DNA of 64,000 nucleotides, taken from NCBI RefSeq assembly GCF_001975225.1, contig NZ_CP019445.1, forward strand, positions 4,582,999-4,646,998, in the 5' to 3' direction. The notes under the pieces were generated by a model that made no database searches, was not told where the DNA came from, and saw nothing but the letters and a program-made list of their open reading frames with translations. Positions 52,805 through 62,004 of this stretch are shown here, in pieces (the stretch's first letter is position 1; each line of letters begins with the position of its first letter). Source of the DNA: Kosakonia cowanii JCM 10956 = DSM 18146. GTDB taxonomy: Bacteria > Pseudomonadota > Gammaproteobacteria > Enterobacterales > Enterobacteriaceae. The translations under genes and the position numbers were made by a program.

Positions 52805-53380
52805 TCACGCCATCAGTCCGGAGGTTTGCAGATACTGCAGTAAAATGACCGCCTTACCGTCGCGGATCTCGCCGCTTGCTACCATTGCCAGCGCCTGTTC
52901 AAACGGCAGCTCCAGCACTTCAATATCTTCATCTTCCACGCCACCACCGTCGTTGGCGCGCTGCGCATCGCTATATTCGGCGACAAAAAAGTGTACGATT
53001 TCGGTTACGCCGCCTGGCGACATATAGAGTTCGAATACTTTACGCACCTCACCCACCTGATAGCCGGTCTCTTCAACCGCCTCTTTGCGGATGCACACTT
53101 CCGGCTCGTCGTCGTCCAGCAGACCGGCGCAGGCTTCAATCAGCATGCCGCTCTCGTTGCCATTCACCCAACTGGCGATACGGAACTGGCGGATAAGCAC
53201 CACGCTCTGTTTTTCGCGGTTATAAAGCAGAATCGTCGCGCCGTTGCCGCGGTCATACACTTCACGTTTATGGCGGATGACCTCGCCGTTCTGACGCGTC
53301 AAATCGTAGGTGATATTGCGCAGGACAAAGTAGTTTTCGGAGAGGATTTTATCTTTAATCACAGCGATTTTTAGCGACAT
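52805..53380 (-). CDS. nudK: GDP-mannose pyrophosphatase NudK
   Basis: A 191-residue Nudix hydrolase cleaving GDP-mannose and similar nucleotide sugars. The Nudix box is [20 protein letters not shown], then GY. The N-terminal dimerisation region ([20 protein letters not shown]) matches E. coli NudK. The alignment of the first seven residues to E. coli is loose. It lies between ypfG and aegA on the same strand, as in E. coli. Confidence 0.94.
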   Translation of the reverse strand: MSLKIAVIKDKILSENYFVLRNITYDLTRQNGEVIRHKREVYDRGNGATILLYNREKQSVVLIRQFRIASWVNGNESGMLIEACAGLLDDDEPEVCIRKEAVEETGYQVGEVRKVFELYMSPGGVTEIVHFFVAEYSDAQRANDGGGVEDEDIEVLELPFEQALAMVASGEIRDGKAVILLQYLQTSGLMA

Positions 53381-53448
53381 AGCAGGCTCCAGAAGAGAAA
53401 CAGAATGGCGTTATAGTACGCGTCCGGGCCTGCTTTGTCGCCGTACCG

Positions 53449-55413
53449 TTAATGTTTCTCCGGCGGGTTAATCCCGAGCCACGCCATCATTCCCTGCGCC
53501 GCATGACGCCCCTCAGCCATTGCCGTAACCACCAGATCGGCACCGCGCACCGCATCACCACCGGCAAAAATCTGCGGATGCGAGGTCTGATACCGGTAAG
53601 GGGAGTTAACGCTTGCGGCGATGCGCCCCCACTCATCCACCTGCACCCCAAGGCACGACAACCACGGCATCGAATGGGGGTTGAAGCCAAAGGCCATGAT
53701 CACCGCATCGGCGGGCATAATAAACTCGCTGCCCGCTATCGCCACCGGACGACGGCGGCCTTTCGCGTCCGGCTCACCGAGCTGGGTGCGCTGTAAGCGA
53801 ATGCCGCTCACCTTGCCCTCTTCATCCACTTCAATGTTGACTGGCTGGACGTTGAACTCAAAGTTCGCCCCCTCGTCGCGGGCGTTTTTCACCTCTTTTT
53901 TCGAGCCGGGCATATTGGCTTCATCCCGGCGGTAAGCACAGGTAACCTGCGCTGCGCCGTGACGCAGCGCGGTACGCACGCAGTCCATCGCCGTATCGCC
54001 GCCGCCCAGCACCACCACGTTAAGCCCGGCGGTGTCGATAAACGGCTCATCCACCGTAGTCTTAAGCCCCATCAGCTGTTTGGTATTGGCAATCAGGAAC
54101 GGTAACGCATCGTAGACGCCCGGCGCCTCCTCATTGGGCAGGTTGGCTTTCATCGAGCGGTAAGTGCCGACGCCGACGAACACCGCGTCAAACTCTTCAA
54201 GCAGCTGCTCCATGGGGCGATCTTTGCCGATTTCACAATTAAGCTCGAAACGGATGCCCATCGCGCTGAAGATTTCGCGCCGCCGCACCAGCAGGGATTT
54301 GTCGAGTTTGAAGGCCGGAATACCGAAGGTGAGCAGGCCGCCGATTTCCGGGTGGCGATCGAAGACGGTGGCGCTGACGCCGTGGCGGGCCAGCACGTCG
54401 GCGCACGCCAGCCCCGCAGGCCCTGCGCCGATAATCGCCACGCGCTTATCGACGGGCTTCACCTGCCGCAGGTCGGGCCGCCAGCCTTGCGCCAGCGCCT
54501 GATCGGAGATGTAACGCTCAATATTACCGATGGTGACCGCGCCGGAGGCATCGCGCAGAGTACACGACCCTTCGCAGAGGCGATCCTGCGGGCAGACGCG
54601 GCCGGTGATCTCCGGCAGGCAGTTGGTCTGGTGCGAAAGCTCCACCGCCGCGGCGATATCGCCAGCTTTTACGCGCTCAATCCACTGGGGAATATGGTTA
54701 TGCAGCGGGCAGCGCCATTCGCAGATGCTGTGCTCGCCGCAGGTTAAGCAGCGCTGCGCCTCCTGCTGCGCCTGCACGGGTCGAAACGGCAGGTAGATCT
54801 CATCAAAGCCGCTTTTCCGCGCCGCGATCGCCAGCGTCTCCGGCTCGCCGCGCGCGGCGGTACTACGCAGCTGGCGCATTTTGCTGTCGTTCTGCGCCGG
54901 AAGATCGTGCCACGGCAGCGCCTGCTGGCTGGCGGTGCGCAATCGCCGCGCTTTCGCCATCTTTGCCAACGTCTCTGCGTTGACTAAGGTGAGCGCATCC
55001 GCCGGGCAGTTCTCCACGCAGGCCGGGCCTGCTGCGCGCTGCGCGCAGAGATCGCATTTGTGGGCGGTCGCTTTCACCTGCCCGTCTGCGCCCGTGACCA
55101 GCACCTGCATCGTGCCGAACGGGCAGGCGACAACGCAGGATTTGCAGCCGATACATTTCTGCTGATTAACCTGCACCGCATCATCGACGCGGGTGATGGC
55201 TCCGTTCGGGCAGCTGCGCGCGCAGGGGGCGGCTTCGCAGTGGTGACAGGTCACCGCGCTGTTGTGCCGGGGATGTTTGATAACGGTAATACGTGGGTAA
55301 AACACATCAGGGGTAAGGGGATGCTGCTCGTCGTTGTGCGCCATTACGCAGGCCACTTCGCAGGCATGACATCCAATACAGTGCTGGCTATTCGCCATAA
55401 TAAAACGGTTCAT
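53449..55413 (-). CDS. aegA: AegA, iron-sulfur/FAD oxidoreductase
   Basis: A 654-residue protein (E. coli 659) with an N-terminal four-cluster ferredoxin region (CIGCHACEVACVMAHNDEQ, CHHCEAAPCARSCPNGAI, CIGCKSCVVACPFG, CDLCAQRAAGPACVENCP). This is followed by a GltD-like module: Cys cluster CLTCGEHSICEWRCPLHNH, FAD site IIGAGPAGLACADVLARHG and NADPH site VVLGGGDTAMDCVRTALRHG. In E. coli AegA supports uric acid use under anaerobic conditions. E. coli places narQ next to it; narQ is absent here. Confidence 0.94.
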   Translation of the reverse strand: MNRFIMANSQHCIGCHACEVACVMAHNDEQHPLTPDVFYPRITVIKHPRHNSAVTCHHCEAAPCARSCPNGAITRVDDAVQVNQQKCIGCKSCVVACPFGTMQVLVTGADGQVKATAHKCDLCAQRAAGPACVENCPADALTLVNAETLAKMAKARRLRTASQQALPWHDLPAQNDSKMRQLRSTAARGEPETLAIAARKSGFDEIYLPFRPVQAQQEAQRCLTCGEHSICEWRCPLHNHIPQWIERVKAGDIAAAVELSHQTNCLPEITGRVCPQDRLCEGSCTLRDASGAVTIGNIERYISDQALAQGWRPDLRQVKPVDKRVAIIGAGPAGLACADVLARHGVSATVFDRHPEIGGLLTFGIPAFKLDKSLLVRRREIFSAMGIRFELNCEIGKDRPMEQLLEEFDAVFVGVGTYRSMKANLPNEEAPGVYDALPFLIANTKQLMGLKTTVDEPFIDTAGLNVVVLGGGDTAMDCVRTALRHGAAQVTCAYRRDEANMPGSKKEVKNARDEGANFEFNVQPVNIEVDEEGKVSGIRLQRTQLGEPDAKGRRRPVAIAGSEFIMPADAVIMAFGFNPHSMPWLSCLGVQVDEWGRIAASVNSPYRYQTSHPQIFAGGDAVRGADLVVTAMAEGRHAAQGMMAWLGINPPEKH

Positions 55414-55752
55414 GGCACCCTTCTTGATTGGCTGGATAAACCTTATCTTTTATATGACTACTCTATTTACCGGGGTGCCTGCGGGCAGGCAATGTCCGTT
55501 TGCCCAGAAAGGTTATCTATTTGTCACGAACATGTAGCAGATCAATTTATCTCTGCTTTTCAGAAAAGTTGCAGGCCTGCGCAATCGCGCCGGATGGTCT
55601 ACAGTCCCTGTAATCGTCTCTTTGCTGGACGAAAGCTAAGTAAAGGTAAAGAATCGACGTTGAGAGTGGGTTCGCGTAGCAGAAAATTTGGCTTAAATTG
55701 CGTTCTGCCTCGTGATGCCTCAATCGGGCATGATAATTTACACTTTCTCCTT
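55414..55752. other. aegA-acrD spacer; narQ of E. coli is absent
   Basis: No gene seen. In E. coli the sensor kinase gene narQ (about 1.7 kb) lies between aegA and acrD. Here only about 430 bp separate them, with no recognisable NarQ peptide in any frame. It must contain the aegA promoter on the left and the acrD control region on the right. Confidence 0.6.
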
Positions 55753-55770
55753 TATTTCTCCACGATTGGT
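55753..55770 (+). promoter_or_regulatory. BaeR-type box upstream of acrD
   Basis: TATTTCTCCACGATTGGT matches the BaeR box recalled from E. coli (TTTTTCTCCATNATTGGC) at 14 of 17 defined positions, 73 bp before the acrD ATG. acrD is a known BaeSR target in E. coli and Salmonella. Confidence 0.72.
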
Positions 55771-55843
55771 GTCGCTATTACCGCTACATTGAGGCGGTTA
55801 TTCTCACCCTAATCATGCGCAGCAATATGAGGTCCTGTTTCTG

Positions 55844-58800
55844 ATGGCGAACTTTTTTATCGATCGCCCCATTTTCGCGTGGGTGCTGGCGATCCTGATC
55901 TGTCTGACCGGGGCGCTCGCCATTAGCTCATTGCCCGTTGAGCAATACCCCGATTTAGCGCCGCCAAATGTGCGTATCACCGCCAACTACCCCGGTGCGT
56001 CGGCGCAGACCCTGGAAAACACCGTCACGCAGGTGATTGAGCAGAATATGACCGGGCTCGATAACCTGATGTATATGTCCTCGCAAAGCAGCGCCACGGG
56101 CCAGGCGTCGATCACCCTGAACTTCCGCGCCGGTACCGACCCCGATGAAGCGGTGCAGCAGGTGCAAAACCAGTTGCAGTCCGCGATGCGCAAGCTGCCG
56201 CAGACCGTGCAGAACCAGGGGGTGACGGTGCGCAAAACCGGCGATACCAACATCCTCACCATCGCGTTTGTCTCCACCGACGGGTCGATGGATAAGCAGG
56301 ATATTGCCGACTATGTGGCGAGTAACATTCAGGACCCGTTAAGCCGCGTCAACGGCGTCGGCGATATCGACGCCTACGGCTCGCAGTACGCCATGCGCAT
56401 CTGGCTCGACCCGTCGAAGCTCACCAGTTATCAGCTCACCACCGGCGATGTGACCCGTGCGATTACCTCACAGAATGCGCAGATTGCCGTTGGTCAACTG
56501 GGCGGCACCCCATCCGTTGACCGCCAGGCGCTGAATGCCACCATCAATGCGCAGTCGCTGTTACAGACGCCGGAGCAGTTCCGCGCTATTACCCTGCGCG
56601 TCAATCCTGACGGGTCGGAAGTGCGTCTTGGCGATGTGGCAACCGTCGAACTGGGTGCGGAGAAGTATGACTATCTCAGCCGTTATAACGGCAAAGCCGC
56701 CTCCGGGCTGGGGGTGAAGCTGGCCTCCGGGGCGAATGAGATGGAGACGGCAGAGCTGGCGCTCCAGCGGCTCGATGAGCTGTCGCACTACTTCCCTCAT
56801 GGCCTTGAGTACAAAGTGGCCTATGAAACCGCCTCGTTTGTTAAAGCCTCAATCATTGATGTGGTGAAGACGCTGCTCGAAGCGATTGTGCTGGTGTTTG
56901 TAGTGATGTACCTCTTTTTGCAGAACTTCCGCGCCACGCTGATCCCGACTATCGCCGTGCCGGTGGTGCTGCTGGGCACCTTTGGCGTGCTCTACTCCTT
57001 TGGCTACAGCATCAACACCCTGACCATGTTTGCGATGGTGCTCGCCATTGGCCTGCTGGTGGATGATGCGATTGTGGTGGTGGAGAACGTCGAGCGCATT
57101 ATGAGCGAAGAGGGCCTGTCGCCGCGCGAGGCGACACGCAAATCGATGGGGCAGATTCAGGGCGCGCTGGTCGGCATTGCGATGGTGCTCTCCGCCGTGT
57201 TTGTGCCGATGGCCTTCTTCGGCGGCACCACCGGCGCCATCTATCGCCAGTTCTCAATCACCATTGTTTCGGCGATGGTGCTCTCGGTGCTGGTGGCGAT
57301 GATCCTGACACCAGCCCTCTGCGCCACGCTGCTTAAGCCGCTGCACAAAGGCGAGCAGCACGGGCAGAAAGGTTTCTTCGGCGCCTTCAACCGGGTCTTC
57401 AACCGTAATGCCGACCGCTATCAAAATGCGGTGGGTAAAATCCTCCACCACGCTCTGCGCTGGATCCTGCTTTATCTGCTGCTGATTGGCGTGATGGTGC
57501 TGCTGTTTATGCGCCTGCCCACCTCATTTCTGCCGCTGGAGGATCGCGGCATGTTTACCACCTCCATTCAGTTGCCGAGCGGCTCAACGCAGCAGCAGAC
57601 GCTGAAGGTGGTGCAGAAGGTCGAGCACTACTTCTTCACTCATGAGAAAGAGAATGTGCAGTCGGTGTTCGCGACCGTCGGCTCCGGCCCCGGCGGCAAC
57701 GGGCAAAACGTTGCCCGTCTCTTTATTCGCCTGAAGGACTGGGAGTCGCGTGATACCACGGACGGCAGCGCCTTTGCCATTATCGAGCGCGCCACCAAAG
57801 CCTTTAGCCGCATTAAAGAGGCGCGCGTCTTTGCCGGTAGCCCGCCGGCGATCAGCGGTATGGGCAGCTCCGCCGGGTTTGATATGGAGTTGCAGGATCA
57901 CGCCGGTGCCGGTCACGATGCACTGATGGCGGCGCGCGACCAGCTGATTCAGCTCGCCTCGCAGGATCCGGCTCTGACCCGCGTGCGCCACAACGGCCTG
58001 GATGACAGCGCGCAGTTACAGATTGATATCGACCAGCGCAAAGCGCAGGCGTTGGGCGTCTCGATTGATGATATTAACGACACGCTGAAGACCGCCTGGG
58101 GCTCCAGCTACGTTAACGACTTTATGGATCGCGGCCGCGTGAAGAAGGTCTATGTGCAGTCGGCGGCGAAATTCCGCATGCTGCCGGATGACATCAACCG
58201 CTGGTATGTCCGCAATAGCAGCGGCGGGATGGTGCCCTTCTCCGCCTTTGCCACCTCGCACTGGCAAACCGGCTCGCCGCGTCTTGAGCGCTACAACGGT
58301 TATGCGGCGGTAGAGATAGTCGGCGAAGCTGCGCCGGGCGTCAGTACCGGTACGGCGATGGATGTGATGGAGAAATTAGTGCGCCAGCTGCCGGCCGGCT
58401 TTGGTCTTGAGTGGACGGCGATGTCCTATCAGGAGCGGCTCTCCGGCGCGCAGGCGCCTGCGCTCTACGCCGTCTCGCTGCTGGTGGTTTTCCTCTGCCT
58501 GGCCGCGCTGTATGAGAGCTGGTCGGTGCCCTTCTCGGTGATGCTGGTGGTGCCGCTGGGCGTGATTGGCGCGCTGGTGGCGACCTGGATGCGCGGGCTG
58601 GAGAACGACGTCTACTTCCAGGTGGGGCTGCTGACGGTGATTGGCCTCTCGGCGAAGAACGCGATTTTGATTGTTGAGTTTGCCAACGAGATGAATGCCC
58701 GCGGCGAAGATCTGCTCGCCTCGACGCTGCACGCCTGCCGCCAGCGTCTGCGGCCAATCCTGATGACCTCGCTGGCCTTTGTCTTTGGCGTGCTGCCGAT

Positions 58801-58957
58801 GGCGACCAGCACCGGTGCAGGCTCAAGCAGCCAGCACGCGGTCGGCACCGGGGTGATGGGCGGGATGATTTCCGCCACGGTGCTGGCGATCTTCTTTGTC
58901 CCGCTCTTCTTTGTGCTGGTGCGCCGCCGCTTCCCGCTTAAGGCGAAACCGCGCTAA
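55844..58957 (+). CDS. acrD: AcrD, RND multidrug efflux transporter (aminoglycosides)
   Basis: Inner-membrane RND pump working with AcrA and TolC. It exports aminoglycosides, novobiocin, deoxycholate and similar amphiphiles. It is 1037 residues, as in E. coli. It has twelve spans with two large periplasmic loops; the proton-relay aspartates lie in [20 protein letters not shown] and the TM10 lysine in [17 protein letters not shown]. It is assigned AcrD rather than AcrB/F by full-length similarity (for example [20 protein letters not shown]) and gene context. RamA-controlled AcrA would be its partner. Confidence 0.96.
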   Translation: MANFFIDRPIFAWVLAILICLTGALAISSLPVEQYPDLAPPNVRITANYPGASAQTLENTVTQVIEQNMTGLDNLMYMSSQSSATGQASITLNFRAGTDPDEAVQQVQNQLQSAMRKLPQTVQNQGVTVRKTGDTNILTIAFVSTDGSMDKQDIADYVASNIQDPLSRVNGVGDIDAYGSQYAMRIWLDPSKLTSYQLTTGDVTRAITSQNAQIAVGQLGGTPSVDRQALNATINAQSLLQTPEQFRAITLRVNPDGSEVRLGDVATVELGAEKYDYLSRYNGKAASGLGVKLASGANEMETAELALQRLDELSHYFPHGLEYKVAYETASFVKASIIDVVKTLLEAIVLVFVVMYLFLQNFRATLIPTIAVPVVLLGTFGVLYSFGYSINTLTMFAMVLAIGLLVDDAIVVVENVERIMSEEGLSPREATRKSMGQIQGALVGIAMVLSAVFVPMAFFGGTTGAIYRQFSITIVSAMVLSVLVAMILTPALCATLLKPLHKGEQHGQKGFFGAFNRVFNRNADRYQNAVGKILHHALRWILLYLLLIGVMVLLFMRLPTSFLPLEDRGMFTTSIQLPSGSTQQQTLKVVQKVEHYFFTHEKENVQSVFATVGSGPGGNGQNVARLFIRLKDWESRDTTDGSAFAIIERATKAFSRIKEARVFAGSPPAISGMGSSAGFDMELQDHAGAGHDALMAARDQLIQLASQDPALTRVRHNGLDDSAQLQIDIDQRKAQALGVSIDDINDTLKTAWGSSYVNDFMDRGRVKKVYVQSAAKFRMLPDDINRWYVRNSSGGMVPFSAFATSHWQTGSPRLERYNGYAAVEIVGEAAPGVSTGTAMDVMEKLVRQLPAGFGLEWTAMSYQERLSGAQAPALYAVSLLVVFLCLAALYESWSVPFSVMLVVPLGVIGALVATWMRGLENDVYFQVGLLTVIGLSAKNAILIVEFANEMNARGEDLLASTLHACRQRLRPILMTSLAFVFGVLPMATSTGAGSSSQHAVGTGVMGGMISATVLAIFFVPLFFVLVRRRFPLKAKPR

Positions 58958-58969
58958 TCGCAGGCAACA

Positions 58970-59001
58970 AAAAAGGCGACTGGATTCAGGTCGCCTTTTT
59001 T
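58970..59001 (+). terminator. acrD terminator
   Basis: AAAAAAGGCGAC/GTCGCCTTTTTT with a 9-nt loop, 12 nt after the stop. Confidence 0.92.
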
Positions 59002-59050
59002 ACGTGGATATTATTATTAAGCCGTCACTGCTCAATCATTCGTCTGAAAA

Positions 59051-59110
59051 TTATTTACGAAGCATGCCTTCGATAAAATCTTTCCAGTTCCCCATTTCGT
59101 GTTCAATCAT
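59051..59110 (-). CDS. ypfM: YpfM, 19-residue small protein
   Basis: The minus strand encodes MIEHEMGNWKDFIEGMLRK, almost identical to the E. coli small protein YpfM recalled as MIEREMGNWKDFIEGMLRK. AGAGG lies about 6 nt upstream of the ATG. It has the same position as in E. coli, between acrD and yffB. Conservation of so short a peptide together with the good ribosome binding site supports translation. Function is unknown. Confidence 0.88.
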   Translation of the reverse strand: MIEHEMGNWKDFIEGMLRK

Positions 59111-59494
59111 AACTACCTCTCTTATTATTACGGCCATTCTACTCAATGCCCGGATGTGCTGTGAAGCTATTTAAACCAATCGAATTAATCGCTCTTTACC
59201 GGGCATTTCTCTTTGGCTTGGGCTTACTATGCGCCGCTCTGCGGCCTCATACTGTGATTAACGGCAATATTTCCCAAAAACTTGAGGGCTAAATGAAATG
59301 GCGATCACATTGTCAGATAAATCTTTAGTTTTGTTATTACGCGATGAACTAGCGGTGACCAAAAGTTATTTAACTAAAATCACCCAACTCACCATTAAGT
59401 GAATTATTATTACCACGCGAATGATATTCGAATTAGATTCCGTTATTCTAATTTTCTGTTCGAATAAGGCAAAAAAGAGACAAAAGGATTCAAC
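59111..59494. other. AT-rich spacer between ypfM and yffB
   Basis: No firm gene. It is distinctly more AT-rich than its neighbours. At 59425-59466 there is a nested perfect inverted repeat (outer TATTCGA/TCGAATA, inner AATTAGA/TCTAATT) about 30 bp before yffB. An open frame at 59298-59402 could encode a 34-residue peptide (MAITLSDKSLVLLLRDELAV...), with a GAGG rather far upstream (about 11 nt). It is recorded only as a possibility. Confidence 0.5.
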
Positions 59495-59851
59495 ATGATC
59501 ACCATGTACGGCATCAAAAATTGCGACACCATCAAGAAAGCCCGCCGCTGGCTGGAGGCTGAGCAGGTTGAATACCGCTTTCATGATTACCGCGTCGACG
59601 GGATTGATGCAGATCTGCTGCGCCCCGCTGTCGCAGAGCTTGGCTGGGAAGCGCTGCTGAATACGCGCGGAACCACCTGGCGCAAGCTGGATGAAGCGCA
59701 GCGCGCGGCCGTCGTTGACGCCGAGAGCGCCATTGCCTTAATGGTTGAAATGCCTGCAATGATCAAACGACCATTGCTCTGCGCGCCCGGTAAGCCTATG
59801 CTGCTGGGTTTCAATGAATCCAGTTATGGGAAGTTTATTCACGAGGTGTAG
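59495..59851 (+). CDS. yffB: YffB, ArsC/Spx-family thioredoxin-fold protein
   Basis: A 118-residue protein matching E. coli YffB. The N-terminal [20 protein letters not shown] carries the single redox Cys of the ArsC family, and the C-terminal part is [18 protein letters not shown]. Its activity is not established; a glutathione-dependent thiol reductase was proposed for a Pseudomonas homologue. AAGGAT lies upstream of the ATG. It is followed 3 nt later by dapE and is clearly coupled to it. Confidence 0.93.
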   Translation: MITMYGIKNCDTIKKARRWLEAEQVEYRFHDYRVDGIDADLLRPAVAELGWEALLNTRGTTWRKLDEAQRAAVVDAESAIALMVEMPAMIKRPLLCAPGKPMLLGFNESSYGKFIHEV

Positions 59852-59854
59852 TTT

Positions 59855-60982
59855 ATGTCATGCCCGGTTATTGAGCTGACGCAGCAGCTTATTCGTCGCC
59901 CTTCTCTGAGTCCCGATGATGCGGGATGCCAGGCGCTGATGATTGAACGTCTGCGCGCTATCGGTTTCACCGTTGAGCCGATGGATTTTGGCGACACGCA
60001 GAACTTCTGGGCATGGCGCGGCCAGGGAGAGACGCTGGCGTTTGCCGGTCATACGGACGTTGTCCCGGCGGGCGATGTCGACCGCTGGATCAACCCACCT
60101 TTCGAACCCACCATTCGCGACGGCCTGCTGTTTGGCCGCGGCGCGGCGGATATGAAAGGCTCGCTGGCGGCGATGGTGGTTGCCGCCGAGCGTTTCGTGG
60201 CACAGCACCCACAGCACAGAGGCCGCCTCGCCTTTCTTATTACCTCTGATGAAGAGGCCAGCGCCACCAACGGCACGGTAAAAGTGGTTGAAGCGCTGAT
60301 GGCGCGCAACGAACGTCTCGATTACTGCCTGGTAGGCGAACCGTCGAGCACCGAAGTGGTGGGCGACGTGGTAAAAAATGGCCGTCGCGGCTCCATGACC
60401 TGCAACCTGACCATTCATGGCGTGCAGGGACACGTGGCCTATCCGCATCTGGCGGATAACCCGGTTCATCGCGCGGTACCGATGTTAACCGAGCTGGTGG
60501 GCATTGAGTGGGATCGCGGCAATGACTACTTCCCGCCGACCAGCATGCAGATCGCCAACGTTCAGGCCGGCACCGGCAGCAATAATGTCATTCCCGGCGA
60601 GCTGTTTGTGCAGTTCAACTTCCGCTTCAGTACCGAACTGACGGACGAGATGATCAAAGCGAAAGTGCAGGCGCTGCTGGAGAAATATCAGCTGCGCTAC
60701 TCCGTGGAGTGGTGGGTTTCAGGCCAGCCGTTCCTGACCGGACGCGGCAAACTGGTGGATGCGGTGGTTAACGCCATTGAGCACTATAATGAGATTAAAC
60801 CGCAGTTGTTGACCACCGGCGGCACTTCCGATGGCCGTTTTATCGCGCGGATGGGCGCACAGGTTGTCGAGCTTGGGCCGGTGAACGCAACGATTCACAA
60901 AATTAACGAATGCGTAAACGCCGCAGATCTGCAACTGCTGGCGCGGATGTACCAGCGCATTATGGAACAACTCATCGCCTGA
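59855..60982 (+). CDS. dapE: Succinyl-diaminopimelate desuccinylase DapE
   Basis: Zinc aminoacylase of the lysine/diaminopimelate pathway converting N-succinyl-LL-DAP to LL-DAP; essential for peptidoglycan. It is 375 residues, as in E. coli. M20 motifs: [41 protein letters not shown] and the C-terminal His in [14 protein letters not shown]. It lies between yffB and ypfN. Confidence 0.97.
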   Translation: MSCPVIELTQQLIRRPSLSPDDAGCQALMIERLRAIGFTVEPMDFGDTQNFWAWRGQGETLAFAGHTDVVPAGDVDRWINPPFEPTIRDGLLFGRGAADMKGSLAAMVVAAERFVAQHPQHRGRLAFLITSDEEASATNGTVKVVEALMARNERLDYCLVGEPSSTEVVGDVVKNGRRGSMTCNLTIHGVQGHVAYPHLADNPVHRAVPMLTELVGIEWDRGNDYFPPTSMQIANVQAGTGSNNVIPGELFVQFNFRFSTELTDEMIKAKVQALLEKYQLRYSVEWWVSGQPFLTGRGKLVDAVVNAIEHYNEIKPQLLTTGGTSDGRFIARMGAQVVELGPVNATIHKINECVNAADLQLLARMYQRIMEQLIA

Positions 60983-60998
60983 CGGGCTGGAGGTTCGC

Positions 60999-61199
60999 AT
61001 GGATTGGCTGTCAAAATATTGGTGGATTCTGGTGCTGGTTTTTTTAGTCGGCGTGTTGATAAACGTGATCAAAGATCTTAGCCGCGTCGATCATAAAAAG
61101 TTTCTCGCCAACAAGCCGGATCTGCCGCCGCATCGTGATTTCAACGATAAGTGGGATGACGAGGATGACTGGCCGAATAAGGACCAGCCGAAGAAGTAA
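60999..61199 (+). CDS. ypfN: YpfN, UPF0370 small membrane protein
   Basis: A 66-residue protein with one N-terminal span ([17 protein letters not shown]) and an acidic/basic tail ([19 protein letters not shown]), matching E. coli YpfN. GGAGG lies about 6 nt before the ATG. Last gene of yffB-dapE-ypfN. Function is unknown. Confidence 0.94.
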   Translation: MDWLSKYWWILVLVFLVGVLINVIKDLSRVDHKKFLANKPDLPPHRDFNDKWDDEDDWPNKDQPKK

Positions 61200-61202
61200 C
61201 CT

Positions 61203-61231
61203 TTCACCCCCGTTTGGGGGTGAATCTTTTA
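61203..61231. terminator. Terminator between ypfN and ypfH
   Basis: TTCACCCCC/GGGGGTGAA with a GTTT loop, followed by TCTTTTA, between convergent genes. Confidence 0.85.
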
Positions 61232-61927
61232 TAGCAGCTCAATGATGTCATCATCGTTCGGCTTGCCGCCGCTTAACGCCTCATCAAAGTAGTGCTTCGG
61301 CACGGTGTACTGCAAATGATGCAGCGCCAGCGCCATGCTGCGATCGTCAATCGCATGTCCCAGGTCTTCAACGATATCGAGCGTGATATCGCCGCCTAAC
61401 GCCGCAACCGCCTCTTCCGCTTTCACCGCCCAGGCCAGATCGATCACCGGATCGTCGCCGCCGTGGATCAAGTGAATGGTATTAGTAGTGGCAACCCGCT
61501 GCGGCAAGCTGGCGTAACGACCGTTAAAAGCAATCACGCGTGAGGCGAGATCCGGCTGCGCCTTAATCCCCTCCAGCGCCATAATCGCCCCCTGCGAAAA
61601 GCCAATCAGCGCCGTGGCAAGCGGGCTGATGCCGCTCTTCTGCTGCCAGTAGCGCACCACCTCAATAAATTGCGGCATCACCGCATCGACGCGCTGCTGG
61701 CGGTTCTCTTCACTGATATTGCCGACGGAGAACCACTGGCGACCGGGTGCAGCACCGCTCGCCTCAACGCCGCCGATGCTGACAATCAGCGCGTCGGGAA
61801 AGGCTGGCGCGAACCAGCGACCAATCTCGCCCATTGAAACCGGGTTATCGCCGACGCCGTGGAACAGCAACAGCAGTTGCTTCGCAGGGCTTGTCGGGCG
61901 TTGCACAACAAAATGGGCATCTTTCAT
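61229..61927 (-). CDS. ypfH: YpfH, alpha/beta-hydrolase carboxylesterase
   Basis: A 232-residue esterase of the phospholipase/carboxylesterase family. The nucleophile elbow is GFSQGAIMALEG (Ser near residue 114). The catalytic Asp is in HGGDDPVIDLAWAV and the His in EDLGHAIDDRSM. E. coli YpfH hydrolyses short-chain p-nitrophenyl esters; the natural substrate is unknown. AGGAGAT precedes the ATG. Same strand and order as E. coli, downstream of tmcA. Confidence 0.92.
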   Translation of the reverse strand: MKDAHFVVQRPTSPAKQLLLLFHGVGDNPVSMGEIGRWFAPAFPDALIVSIGGVEASGAAPGRQWFSVGNISEENRQQRVDAVMPQFIEVVRYWQQKSGISPLATALIGFSQGAIMALEGIKAQPDLASRVIAFNGRYASLPQRVATTNTIHLIHGGDDPVIDLAWAVKAEEAVAALGGDITLDIVEDLGHAIDDRSMALALHHLQYTVPKHYFDEALSGGKPNDDDIIELL

Positions 61928-62004
61928 CAGGATCTCCTTAACGTGTCAGGTGCAGTCTACGCCGGACAAAAAGAGTGACAATGCCATTTAACTGATGGAG
62001 ATCG

